From positions 682,001 to 746,000 of the forward strand of contig CAXXLB010000014.1 of assembly GCA_963664675.2 (NCBI GenBank): a stretch of 64,000 bases of DNA, written 5' to 3'. The position numbers were made by a program, and so were the translations under genes. Below the pieces are notes generated by a model, which was given only the letters and a program-made list of their open reading frames with translations, did not search any database and was not told the DNA's origin. Below, in pieces: positions 24,782-33,090 of the stretch. The stretch comes from JASGMR01 sp963664675. Lineage in GTDB: Bacteria > Thermotogota > Thermotogae > Petrotogales > Kosmotogaceae. Each line of letters starts with the position of its first letter. Position 1 is the stretch's first letter.

Positions 24782-25681
24782 CTATTTCAATTTCAGAATT
24801 TCCGAAATGTTTTTGTACAGGACCATGTCTATTTCTTCGGGTTTATATCCCACATAAACCATCGATCTCATCTGTTCATTGAGATATTTATCCGCAAAAC
24901 CTCTTCCGAACCAGCTCGAATCCGTTCCGAACAGTATTCTTTCCGGACCGATTGTCTCAAAATATTTTCTGAAGAGAATTTCCAGATTCAGTTCGTACGG
25001 CATCCATCTCATCCACTGATTAGAGCCACTCGTGTCTATGTATATGTTTGGACAGGTCCAGCAGAGTTGCAATGTTTCAAACACATAACCACATCCGAAA
25101 TGTGGAATAATGAATTTCAATTTTGGGAAATCCTTCGCGACATCATGAAAGGCCATGGGATTTATATTTATGTGATTGGCCAATCCGCCTGCGCCTCCCA
25201 TTATACCAAAATGCCACAGGATTGGTATATCCAGGCTCTGTGCGGTTTCCCATACCGGGTAAAACTTTTTGTCCGCGATCATTGTATCGATCTTCGGAGC
25301 GAGAATCTTGTAACCCTTCAATCCTTTATCTATGTATTCTTTAAGGGTATCTGCTGCGTTTTCTTCTTCGGGATTGTGATGGCAGTATCCTATGAACTTG
25401 TCGGGATGTGAATTGACGATTTCCAACAAATTTTCATTTCCGCCACCGGTTACGAAAACGATCTTGTCTATGTCATATTTTTCCGCTTCCTCATACCATA
25501 ATTCGATCAGTTTGTCCTGATCATCTATTTCTTCCATAGGAGGGAAACGCCATGCGAGTCTCCACTTCTCTCTTTCTTTATCCAGCCAGCTGCTTTCGAT
25601 CTTCATTCTTTTATCGACTTTCCATCCGTCACCCAGAAAGTTCTTTGATGGAAAATGAACGTGTGAATCTATGATTCTCAT
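24782..25681 (-). CDS. Amidohydrolase family protein (Amidohydro_2/ACMSD-like)
   Basis: This 299-residue TIM-barrel metal hydrolase or decarboxylase has its metal ligands in order: H7 and H9 (DSHVHF), H157 (ILWHFG), H194 (IIPHFGCG) and D254 (FGTDSSW). The lack of the carboxylated lysine pattern, together with the short HxH start, places it in the Amidohydro_2 subgroup. That subgroup includes hydrolases, lactonases and non-oxidative decarboxylases. It lies nine bases upstream of the ArgH-like lyase and after the permease genes, so it probably acts early on the imported compound. Confidence 0.88.
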   Translation of the reverse strand: MRIIDSHVHFPSKNFLGDGWKVDKRMKIESSWLDKEREKWRLAWRFPPMEEIDDQDKLIELWYEEAEKYDIDKIVFVTGGGNENLLEIVNSHPDKFIGYCHHNPEEENAADTLKEYIDKGLKGYKILAPKIDTMIADKKFYPVWETAQSLDIPILWHFGIMGGAGGLANHININPMAFHDVAKDFPKLKFIIPHFGCGYVFETLQLCWTCPNIYIDTSGSNQWMRWMPYELNLEILFRKYFETIGPERILFGTDSSWFGRGFADKYLNEQMRSMVYVGYKPEEIDMVLYKNISEILKLK

Positions 25682-25685
25682 ATAA

Positions 25686-26507
25686 TCACCCCTTTATTCC
25701 TGATCTTGCAATACCCTTTATAATCTGCTTCTGGAAAATCAAGAAGAAAATAATCAAAGGTATGGTTGATATCGTTGCACCTGTCATTACAATTTCCCAT
25801 TGAGTAACATTTTCGCTCGAGAAAAATGACAGTCCAACCGGCATAGTATATAAACTACTCGATGATGTTACAATCAGTGGCCATAAGAAGGCGTTCCAGT
25901 TTCCGATGAAATTGAAAATCGCCAGTGTTGCGAGTGCGGGCTTTACCAGAGGAAGTACGATTTTCCAGTAAATTCCGAATTCTGTGACACCGTCTATACG
26001 TGCAGCATCCAGCAAATCATCTGGAACGGTTGTAATGAACTGTTTTAGCAGAAATATTCCAAATCCGGTTATCATTCCCGGAAACATTATTGACCAATAA
26101 CTATCCGCCCACCCGAAATTGTCCACCATTACGTACCACGGAATAACCAGCATTTCCGTGGGAATCATCAGGGTGCTCATTATGAGGGCAAAAATCAGCT
26201 TTTTTCCGGGAAATTCGAATTTCGCCAGCACATAGCCAATCAGTGAATCGAAGAACAGAACGGAGACTGTTGTGGCTCCCGCGACTATCAGACTGTTCAG
26301 AAACCATCTGCCCATATTGGAATATTCTAAAACATACGAATAGTTATCTAGTGTCGGATTTTGAGGAAAAACATTCGTTTGAAAAATTTCCCATGAAGGC
26401 TTGAAAGACGATAATACCATCCACAGAAACGGAAAGATCATAAAAAATGCTAATATTCCAAGAAAAATATAAATTATAATATTGATTTTTTTATCGGATT
26501 TCAACAT
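25686..26507 (-). CDS. Carbohydrate ABC transporter permease (MalG type)
   Basis: This 273-residue inner-membrane protein has about six helices. The EAA loop reads DAARIDGVTEFGIYWKIVLP, typical of the second permease of CUT1 sugar importers. It follows the MalF-type gene by 13 bases and precedes the amidohydrolase by four, so it is cotranscribed. No ATPase gene is in this operon; a shared MalK-type ATPase encoded elsewhere is expected, as is common for CUT1 systems. Confidence 0.93.
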   Translation of the reverse strand: MLKSDKKINIIIYIFLGILAFFMIFPFLWMVLSSFKPSWEIFQTNVFPQNPTLDNYSYVLEYSNMGRWFLNSLIVAGATTVSVLFFDSLIGYVLAKFEFPGKKLIFALIMSTLMIPTEMLVIPWYVMVDNFGWADSYWSIMFPGMITGFGIFLLKQFITTVPDDLLDAARIDGVTEFGIYWKIVLPLVKPALATLAIFNFIGNWNAFLWPLIVTSSSSLYTMPVGLSFFSSENVTQWEIVMTGATISTIPLIIFFLIFQKQIIKGIARSGIKG

Positions 26508-26520
26508 ATCATTTCTCCTC

Positions 26521-27411
26521 TTAATATCCTACGTCTTTTTTAACGAATTTGAACTGAAGGAAAGTTATGATCATGATTATTGCAAAGAGAACAACGCTGG
26601 CACTCGAAGCTATTCCCATATCATAATCCACGAACGCTTTCTGATAAATGTACAAAACAATCGTCTTCGTTGAATTGAGCGGGCCACCCGTTCCCTGACT
26701 CGACATATTGTAAACCTGAGTGAATATTCTTAAAAAGGAAATACTCTGCATTACTATCATGAACAGAACTATGGGATTCAACAGAGGAATAGTTATTTTC
26801 ATGGCACTCTGTCTCCTGTTTGCACCATCGATCTTGGCAGCCTCGATTAAATTCTGTGGTATCGTTTGTAATCCCGCTAGGAAAATGACCACACAATATC
26901 CCAAATTCATCCATACCGTCGTGATGACAACTGAAATCAAAGCCTGTGTGGTACTGTTTAAAAATCCCTGTGCTTCGAATCCCATGGAAACTAGCAGATT
27001 ATTTAAAATACCTGTCGGCAACGGCTGATAAATCCATCTCCATACCCAACTGACCGCGACGATGGGAGTGATATATGGCATTAAATATATCAATCTGAAA
27101 AGACCCTGAGCTCTTATTATTCTGTTCAACAGTATCGCTATAAAAAGTGAAAGAACAATCGTTATAGGGACGCCCACTAAAACGTATGCGAAGGTGTTGC
27201 AAAGACTTTTGATAAAAGTTTCATTTGTAAATATATGTTGGTAATTTGCCAGGCCAACAAAATTCTTTTGAGCATTTGATAAAAGATTCCAGTCTGTAAA
27301 ACTCATCCAGAAAGAATATATCATGGGCCAGAAACGTACTACTATGAAGAAAATCATAGGTATTGTTAAAAATGCATATGCCGTTACGATTCTTTTTTTT
27401 CTTAATTTCAT
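26521..27411 (-). CDS. Carbohydrate ABC transporter permease (MalF type)
   Basis: This 296-residue inner-membrane protein has about six helices and the EAA loop EAAKIDGANRRQSAMKITIP. It is the first permease of a CUT1-type importer. It lies downstream of the binding protein, past an intercistronic hairpin. The ribosome binding site is GGGGAG before ATG at 27411. Confidence 0.93.
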   Translation of the reverse strand: MKLRKKRIVTAYAFLTIPMIFFIVVRFWPMIYSFWMSFTDWNLLSNAQKNFVGLANYQHIFTNETFIKSLCNTFAYVLVGVPITIVLSLFIAILLNRIIRAQGLFRLIYLMPYITPIVAVSWVWRWIYQPLPTGILNNLLVSMGFEAQGFLNSTTQALISVVITTVWMNLGYCVVIFLAGLQTIPQNLIEAAKIDGANRRQSAMKITIPLLNPIVLFMIVMQSISFLRIFTQVYNMSSQGTGGPLNSTKTIVLYIYQKAFVDYDMGIASSASVVLFAIIMIITFLQFKFVKKDVGY

Positions 27412-27480
27412 TTATTCTCCCCTTTTTTACCCTTCTTACTTAAAAGAATTTTTTAAATACTCTTAAATAAGAAAATTAAA

Positions 27481-27505
27481 AGAGAGCGCGATTTTAACGC
27501 TCTCT
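27481..27505 (-). terminator. Intercistronic attenuating hairpin after the binding-protein gene
   Basis: AGAGAGCG (27481-27488) and CGCTCTCT (27498-27505) form an 8-bp stem, followed on the minus strand by a TTTTAATTTTC tail. It lies between the binding protein and the permeases of one operon, so it probably gives partial termination and more binding protein than permease. Confidence 0.75.
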
Positions 27506-27515
27506 TCATTAAAAA

Positions 27516-28766
27516 TTATTTGCCGTAGAATTCGTCGAGAACAGCCTGTTCTATTTCAGCAGCCTTGTCTATTGAAACATCGGGTGCTTCTCCTTCCAGG
27601 TATACTCTGTCGAATGCATCAACGATTACATTTCTCTGAGCTGTTTCATCAACGAAGAATGTTGAATTTGCATATGACAATCCCTGTAAGAAAGGCCCAT
27701 AAATTGGATCATCGTTGTATTCTGCAGCAAGTTCGGGATTCGCAGGAAGCTCTCCAACATTTTCCAGCCAGAGTTTCATTGCCGATGGTGATGTTATGAA
27801 TTTCAGGAATTTTGCCGCTGCTTCTTCCTTTGCAGGATCACTTAAAACATTTTTCGTGATTCCATGGCACCAGAAGGATGCAAAATTAGCTTCAATTCCA
27901 TCTTTTGAAGGAATTGTCGTTACACCCCAGTCGAGAGCCTTGTTCTTCAGGAAGTTTCCGATTGCAAATGAACCATCTACAAGCATTGCCGATTTCTGTG
28001 CGTTGAAAGCCGTTCTGTCATCGGTAACAAAATTTGGGAATCCCACATTGTACTTCGTTGTGAGTTCTGTGTACCATTCGAAAGCAGCATGACCTTCTGG
28101 ACTGTCGTATGTGACTTCATATCCGTCATCGGAATAAGGTGCTCCACCGAACTGTCTGACCAGAATTTCTCTGAACCAGTGGTGTCCCTGATTATTGGGC
28201 TGTACTCCCAAACCTTCCTGAATGAGATTTCCCTTGTTGTCATACTTCGAAAGCTTTTGAGCGTAATCCAGTAATTCATCCAGTGTTGCCGGAGGATTAT
28301 CCGGATCCAGACCCGCATCTTCGAATAACTTTTTGTTGTAGAATAATGCCAGAGCCCTTACAGCGGTTGGAAGAGCATAGGCGTTTCCTTCGTATGTTAC
28401 GCCTGGTTTGACAAAACTGAAGAAATTTTCATCGATATATTCCTCGGGAAAATATTCTTCTGGTAACGGAATCAGATAATCTGCCCCGACATATGAGGGG
28501 AGCCATCCATAGTAAAGAGCTATGAGATCCGGACCCTTACCGATAGGAATTGAAGAAGCTACTTTTGTTCCGAAATCCGCATAAGGAAAAGTCTCATGGA
28601 CGACCTTGATATCAGGATTTTCTTTTTCGAATTCCTTGATCAATTCATTGATTGTATCTTTTTTTGTCTGGTAAAAATACTGCCAATAAGTTATAGTGGT
28701 TTTTGCAAACAACCCCGTTACGAGTAAAACACTTACAAGTACAAGTAAAAATAGAACCTTTTTCAT
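27516..28766 (-). CDS. Carbohydrate ABC transporter substrate-binding protein (family 1)
   Basis: This 416-residue secreted binding protein has a signal peptide at residues 1-22 (MKKVLFLLVLV, then a GLFAK cleavage zone), followed by TTITYWQYFYQTKKDTINEL, typical of MalE/UgpB-type proteins. ATG 28766 has GGAGGTGG upstream; an in-frame upstream start was rejected for lack of a site. It is the receptor of the importer in the fumarate-yielding operon. The family is annotated for sugars but also binds other polar solutes. The downstream enzymes hint at an aspartate-derived or sugar-amino acid adduct (inference). Confidence 0.9.
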   Translation of the reverse strand: MKKVLFLLVLVSVLLVTGLFAKTTITYWQYFYQTKKDTINELIKEFEKENPDIKVVHETFPYADFGTKVASSIPIGKGPDLIALYYGWLPSYVGADYLIPLPEEYFPEEYIDENFFSFVKPGVTYEGNAYALPTAVRALALFYNKKLFEDAGLDPDNPPATLDELLDYAQKLSKYDNKGNLIQEGLGVQPNNQGHHWFREILVRQFGGAPYSDDGYEVTYDSPEGHAAFEWYTELTTKYNVGFPNFVTDDRTAFNAQKSAMLVDGSFAIGNFLKNKALDWGVTTIPSKDGIEANFASFWCHGITKNVLSDPAKEEAAAKFLKFITSPSAMKLWLENVGELPANPELAAEYNDDPIYGPFLQGLSYANSTFFVDETAQRNVIVDAFDRVYLEGEAPDVSIDKAAEIEQAVLDEFYGK

Positions 28767-28797
28767 TAATCCACCTCCATTTGAGAAAAGATAATTA

Positions 28798-29934
28798 TTA
28801 TACAAAGAACGTATCGTGCACCAGTTTTGTAGCCCCTAAAGCCACTCCCAATTCTCCTAATTTTCCCTTTCTGAATTCCGTTTTTTCCAGAATTTCAGGT
28901 GGTACAATTTTATCCAGTATCGGTGATATAACTTCCATTATTTCGCTGTATCTGTTGAAGCCTATTCCTCCAGTTATAACGATTAAGCCAGGATCAAGAA
29001 GTGTTAATATATTTGAAACAGCCAAACAGAAATGATTACAGCCTTCGTAAAAAATATCCCTGATTCTTTTGTCCTTTGGAATCAAATCGAAAAACTCTAT
29101 CGATGTTAATTCAATTCCCAGTTCTTCCTTGGCTCTGGTTTCAAAACCGTTGCCGGAAAACCAGGATTCCAGATTACCGAAAGATTTAATGCTCTTATTC
29201 TTTTCGGCCGACCAGTCGGTGATCATATATCCGATTTCGCCGGATAAATTGTTGGCGCCCGGATAAAGATTTCCATTCAAAACCAGTCCGGAACCAGTTC
29301 CCGTACCAATTGCTATGAGAAAAACGTTTTCTTTATCTTTTGCCGCTCCCTTCCAGATTTCTCCATACGCGTTCAGAGTGACATCATTCGACACGATGAC
29401 AGGAATGTTGAAATCATCTTCCAGCATTGTTTTCAGAGGAATGTTATTCAGTTCAAATGCAGGTAGTTGATGTATGATTCCCTTCTTCACATCGGTAGTT
29501 CCCGGAACACCCAATCCTATTCCGAGTATTTTGTCCGGTGGAATATTTATGACCGAATTGATGCTCTCATTTATTATCGAATGAAGTTCCTTTTCTTTAT
29601 TGATACCTTTGCTTATATGTTTTTTCTTGTTTATGACGTTTCCATCGAGATCACAGAGAATCGATATGATTTTGTTGCCTCCCACATCGACTCCGACGAT
29701 ATATCTGAAATCTGGTACAAAGGAGATCAGAATCGGTTTTTTTCCGCCTTTTCTGGAACTTTCACCTGTTTTTACCTCTTCAATCGCACCAATGTTTATC
29801 AGATCCGTGACTGCATACGATACTACCGGTTTGGAGAAACCGCTTATTCTAGATAAATCCGCCCTGGAAATAAGAGGATTATCCCTTAAAACTTTGATTA
29901 TTTCTATCTCTGATTTTTTTAGTTTATTCAGCAA
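28798..29934 (-). CDS. ROK-family transcriptional regulator (NagC/XylR type)
   Basis: This 378-residue protein has an N-terminal winged helix (SEIEIIKVLRDNPLISRADL) and a C-terminal ROK sugar-kinase-like domain (IVGVDVGGNKI, GVPGTTDVKKG, AIGTGTGSGLVLNG). The start is TTG 29934 with GGAGCGAG upstream. The usual ROK zinc site (GHxxx ... CxCGxxGC) is lost: the region reads GEIGYMITDW and has no cysteines. The binding-protein gene starts 31 bases downstream. A palindrome (29954-29972) before the gene is a likely operator, so it probably represses its own operon until the imported compound binds. Confidence 0.88.
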   Translation of the reverse strand: MLNKLKKSEIEIIKVLRDNPLISRADLSRISGFSKPVVSYAVTDLINIGAIEEVKTGESSRKGGKKPILISFVPDFRYIVGVDVGGNKIISILCDLDGNVINKKKHISKGINKEKELHSIINESINSVINIPPDKILGIGLGVPGTTDVKKGIIHQLPAFELNNIPLKTMLEDDFNIPVIVSNDVTLNAYGEIWKGAAKDKENVFLIAIGTGTGSGLVLNGNLYPGANNLSGEIGYMITDWSAEKNKSIKSFGNLESWFSGNGFETRAKEELGIELTSIEFFDLIPKDKRIRDIFYEGCNHFCLAVSNILTLLDPGLIVITGGIGFNRYSEIMEVISPILDKIVPPEILEKTEFRKGKLGELGVALGATKLVHDTFFV

Positions 29935-29953
29935 AATTCTCGCTCCATTGATA

Positions 29954-29972
29954 GTTAGTTAATTAAACTAAC
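29954..29972. promoter_or_regulatory. Palindromic candidate operator of the ROK regulator
   Basis: GTTAGTT (29954-29960), AATTA and AACTAAC (29966-29972) form a perfect 7-bp inverted repeat 20 bases before the ROK start codon. Its TTAGTT...AACTAA half-sites resemble known XylR/ROK operators. A weak promoter (TATATT-like -10) lies upstream at about 29985-30010 on the minus strand. Confidence 0.65.
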
Positions 29973-30194
29973 ATACTTATTTTGATAATAATATATCATT
30001 TTTACGTCTTTCAATACAACCCTGATTTTTTCAAGTTATATCCAGAAAATCATGAATATATCCGATTAGAATGAAAAAACTTTATTTTTCAGAAAAAAAG
30101 AGAAATATGATTCAAAAATAAAAAAAGTTCTTATCTCAAAAAAAATATCGATTTACAGTGCTTTGTAGTAGAATAATTATTGGGAGGTGCTGTT

Positions 30195-30821
30195 ATGAAA
30201 TATGAATGGCGAAAGATGGAAAAGAATTTTTATCTTCCGAAAAATAAACCGGGGATAATAGAGATACCGAAATTCAATTTTTTCTCTGTCAGTGGGAAAG
30301 GCAATCCGAATGACGAATTTTTTAAAGAATACATAGGTGTCCTTTATTCACTGTCGTATGCTGTCAGAATGTCTCCGAAAAATGGGTATGCTCCCGATGA
30401 TTATTATGAATACACTGTTTTTCCCCTGGAAGGAGTCTGGGACATTTTGGAAGAGGCGAAGAAAAATTTTTCCGAGTTGAACAAGGATGATTTTGTCTTT
30501 GATATGATGATAAGGCAGCCAGATTTTGTCGATGAATCCTACGCAGAAAAAATAATTCAGATAACGAAGAAAAATAAGCCCCATGAACTGCTCAATGAAG
30601 TGAAGTTCGTTTCGATTGAAGAAGGAAAGTGCGTTCAAATGATGCATATGGGAAGTTATGATTCCGAACCTGAGAGTTTTAAAGTGATGGAAGAGTTCAC
30701 GTCGGAACAGGGTTTTAAAAGATCGTCCAAAAAACACAGGGAAATATACCTTTCGGACCCGAGAAAAGCGAATCCGGAAAAATTGAAAACGGTACTCAGA
30801 TTCAGAATTGAGGAGAAATAA
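30195..30821 (+). CDS. GyrI-like (SOUL/small-molecule-binding) domain protein
   Basis: This 208-residue cytoplasmic protein has the GyrI-like fold also found in effector domains of multidrug-responsive regulators. Characteristic segments are IPKFNFFSVSGKGNPND, AVRMSPKNG and CVQMMHMGSYDSEPESF, with a conserved Glu near the pocket (YYEYTVFPLEGVW). There is no DNA-binding domain. ATG 30195 has GGGAGG seven bases upstream. It is monocistronic and divergent from the ROK operon. The family may bind or hydrolyse small toxic compounds; the ligand is unknown. Confidence 0.85.
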   Translation: MKYEWRKMEKNFYLPKNKPGIIEIPKFNFFSVSGKGNPNDEFFKEYIGVLYSLSYAVRMSPKNGYAPDDYYEYTVFPLEGVWDILEEAKKNFSELNKDDFVFDMMIRQPDFVDESYAEKIIQITKKNKPHELLNEVKFVSIEEGKCVQMMHMGSYDSEPESFKVMEEFTSEQGFKRSSKKHREIYLSDPRKANPEKLKTVLRFRIEEK

Positions 30822-31158
30822 TCCGGAGTAACGGTTCCTGCGATGTGAATTAGTGCAGGCATATTTAGATCTCAATTAATATGAGAATATGAATGGGACT
30901 GAACGTGATTTTATTTTAAAGATCTGTTTTATAAATATTTATCGTTTTACAGATGAGTATAAAAATATCTGAAAAGTTTCGTAATATCTTCAATTTTTCA
31001 TGTGCATTTTTTGAAAATATTTTAATATAAATGGCTTTATTCAATGATTACGCGTAATTTTTGCACATAATTTATTTGTTCTTATAAATCTATAATCGAA
31101 ATGTCTTTTGAATCGGGGAATTTTATTTTAAAATTTAAGAGTTAAGGAGGCGATAGAA
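30822..31158. other. Intergenic region upstream of gldA with SorC-like motif
   Basis: No gene is seen. CACATAATTTATTTGTTC at 31064-31081 resembles the direct repeats upstream of both SorC genes. The remaining AT-rich sequence should hold the gldA promoter, but no strong -35/-10 pair stands out. Confidence 0.4.
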
Positions 31159-32259
31159 GTGATTTCAACAACAATTTTTCCAGGAAGATATGTGCAGGGT
31201 GAAAATGCAGTCAAAAAATTAGGTAATGAGTTGAAAAGATTTGGAACCAAAGCTTTTATTATCGTTGACGGTTTCGTTTATGAGAGTCTTTTAAGTTCAT
31301 TCGTTGAGGATATAAATTCTGAAATTGAAAATGAAGTTCTGGTTTTCAAGGGCGAGTGTTCGGATGAGGAGATCGAAAGATTATATGAAAAGGCATCGGC
31401 GGGAGGTTTTGATATAATAACCGGTATCGGTGGAGGTAAAACACTGGATACCGCCAAGGCGGTGGCCTATCGGATGAAAAAACCCGTAGCGGTAGTTCCG
31501 ACGATCGCTTCGACCGACGCACCATGCAGTGCGTTATCGGTCATATATACGGAATCCGGAGAGTTCAAAAGATATCTTCTTCTTCCAAAAAATCCGGACA
31601 TCGTTTTGCTGGACAGTAAAATAATAGCAAAAGCTCCGGTCAGGTTTTTAATTTCGGGCATGGGCGATGCCCTGGCAACGTGGTTTGAAGCGGAATCCTG
31701 CAAAAACAGTTATGCGGCAAATATGACCGGGAACACCGGGTCCATGACCGCGTATGCGATCGCTAGACTCTGTTATGATACGCTTCTGGATTATGGTGAA
31801 CTGGCGCTGTCCTCGGTTGAAGCAAAAGTTGTGACGCCCGCTCTGGAAAGAATCATTGAGGCCAACACTCTTTTGAGTGGGATTGGGTTTGAAAGTGGTG
31901 GATTGGCTGCTTCTCACGCTATTCATAACGGCTTTACCGTACTCGGGGAGACACATAAATATTTTCATGGTGAGAAAGTCGCCTTTGGTACTCTCGCATC
32001 GTTGTTCCTCACAGATAAAGATGAATGCGTGATCGACGAGGTTTATTCTTTCTGTGAGGCAATAGGACTTCCTACCACACTTGAAGCTATTGGATTGAAG
32101 AATGTCACTGACGACCAATTGATGGAAGTTGCGAAAGGAAGTTGCTCGGAGGGTGAAACTATTTTTAATGAAGCGATTGAAATAACTCCCGAAAGAGTAT
32201 TCGCAGCTCTCAAAGCTGCCGATTCGGAAGGCAGAAAGAGAAAAAATAAAAATTCTTAA
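31159..32259 (+). CDS. gldA: Glycerol dehydrogenase
   Basis: This 366-residue iron/zinc alcohol dehydrogenase oxidises glycerol to dihydroxyacetone with NAD. The NAD-binding GIGGGKTLDTAK is followed by PTIASTDAPCSALSVIY. The metal ligands fit the family: Asp in SGMGDALATWFE, His in AASHAIHNGF and His in HKYFHGEKVAFG. GTG 31159 has AAGGAGG upstream. It is monocistronic, with a strong terminator behind it. A motif shared with the SorC gene upstream regions hints at control by sugar-alcohol status. Confidence 0.94.
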   Translation: MISTTIFPGRYVQGENAVKKLGNELKRFGTKAFIIVDGFVYESLLSSFVEDINSEIENEVLVFKGECSDEEIERLYEKASAGGFDIITGIGGGKTLDTAKAVAYRMKKPVAVVPTIASTDAPCSALSVIYTESGEFKRYLLLPKNPDIVLLDSKIIAKAPVRFLISGMGDALATWFEAESCKNSYAANMTGNTGSMTAYAIARLCYDTLLDYGELALSSVEAKVVTPALERIIEANTLLSGIGFESGGLAASHAIHNGFTVLGETHKYFHGEKVAFGTLASLFLTDKDECVIDEVYSFCEAIGLPTTLEAIGLKNVTDDQLMEVAKGSCSEGETIFNEAIEITPERVFAALKAADSEGRKRKNKNS

Positions 32260-32268
32260 TTACTGAGG

Positions 32269-32293
32269 CCGGCGATCCTGGTCGCCGGTTTTT
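32269..32293 (+). terminator. Rho-independent terminator of gldA
   Basis: CCGGCGA (32269-32275) and TCGCCGG (32282-32288) form a perfect stem with a 6-base loop, followed by TTTTT. Confidence 0.93.
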
Positions 32294-32440
32294 CCATTTC
32301 AAGATAAGATTGAAAAGATCACAGTTGCCAAAAGGTGTATTGCTGCTGTTATTTATCTACCGGAAGAACATTTTTAGATTATCCTGCTCCAGAATGATGT
32401 TGTGAATCATATGAAAATTCGGGAATGATTTCAATAGTAT

Positions 32441-32469
32441 TTGAGGGATTATGTATATTTTGGTATTAT
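32441..32469 (+). promoter_or_regulatory. Promoter in front of a gene-free, hairpin-rich stretch
   Basis: TTGAGG (32441-32446), a 17-base spacer and TATTAT (32464-32469). No ORF follows, but the predicted start (about 32476) falls directly before a strong hairpin at 32479. Confidence 0.6.
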
Positions 32470-32475
32470 TAAATA

Positions 32476-32593
32476 AACGCGGACCCTGCTCTGGGTCCGC
32501 GGTAAAACAAACACTCATTATCTAAAGTCGGGTGAACCTGAAAAATGAGTATCTTCCAAAATTCAAAAGGAGTGACCAATCATAAAGATTGGT
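32476..32593 (+). ncRNA. Candidate structured small RNA
   Basis: Three hairpins stand in a row behind the promoter at 32441. GCGGACCC / GGGTCCGC (32479-32500) is 8 bp with a 6-base loop. ACTCATT / AATGAGT (32514-32520 and 32544-32550) encloses GGTGAACC. ACCAATC / GATTGGT (32575-32593) has a 5-base loop. No ORF with a ribosome binding site lies here. No U-run terminator was found, so the 3' end is unknown. It does not match tRNA, SRP RNA or tmRNA by eye. On the minus strand the first hairpin could instead be a terminator with a GTTTATTTAA tail. Confidence 0.4.
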
Positions 32594-33090
32594 ACAGACG
32601 TATGATATCACAATATTATTAAACGTTTAACCGTACTGTTTGAAACAATATAATTGATAAAATACTTCGAAAATATGACTTGTTTTCACTAAGTCTTTCA
32701 TGAAAAAGAAGAGCGCTTTAAATCCGTGATACTTATTTCTATATATTAAAAAAAATAAAATATATTATAAAGTTAAAAGTTGCATTAATCGATGATATTT
32801 TCACAGAAGCGCTGAATTGAAAGTATCTCTCATTAAAAAAGACAGATATTTTTATAAAAATAATGAAATGATTCAGATAAAAACCATGGGAGCAATAAAT
32901 AAACGTTGTATCAGAAAACCTTGAACTGAAAAGTTTTACCACTGAGTATAAAAGTATGACTTTTCACATTGACAAATTATTCTAACATGCAAATATCTGA
33001 ATCAAAATATGTATATTCTTCAATAAAGAACGGTTTTTGAATAACAGAATTTAGAAAAGATATTCGAACTACGTAAAAAGCTCTTTACTC
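32594..33090. other. AT-rich intergenic region without recognised genes
   Basis: About 500 bases between the candidate RNA and the end of the radical SAM gene. Short open frames lack ribosome binding sites and protein-like composition. No strong hairpin or repeat was seen. Confidence 0.5.

Noticed and set aside
32476..32593. The hairpin cluster as tRNA, SRP RNA or tmRNA.
   Set aside because: No cloverleaf, GGAAGGAAGC-type SRP loop or tmRNA tag sequence could be found.
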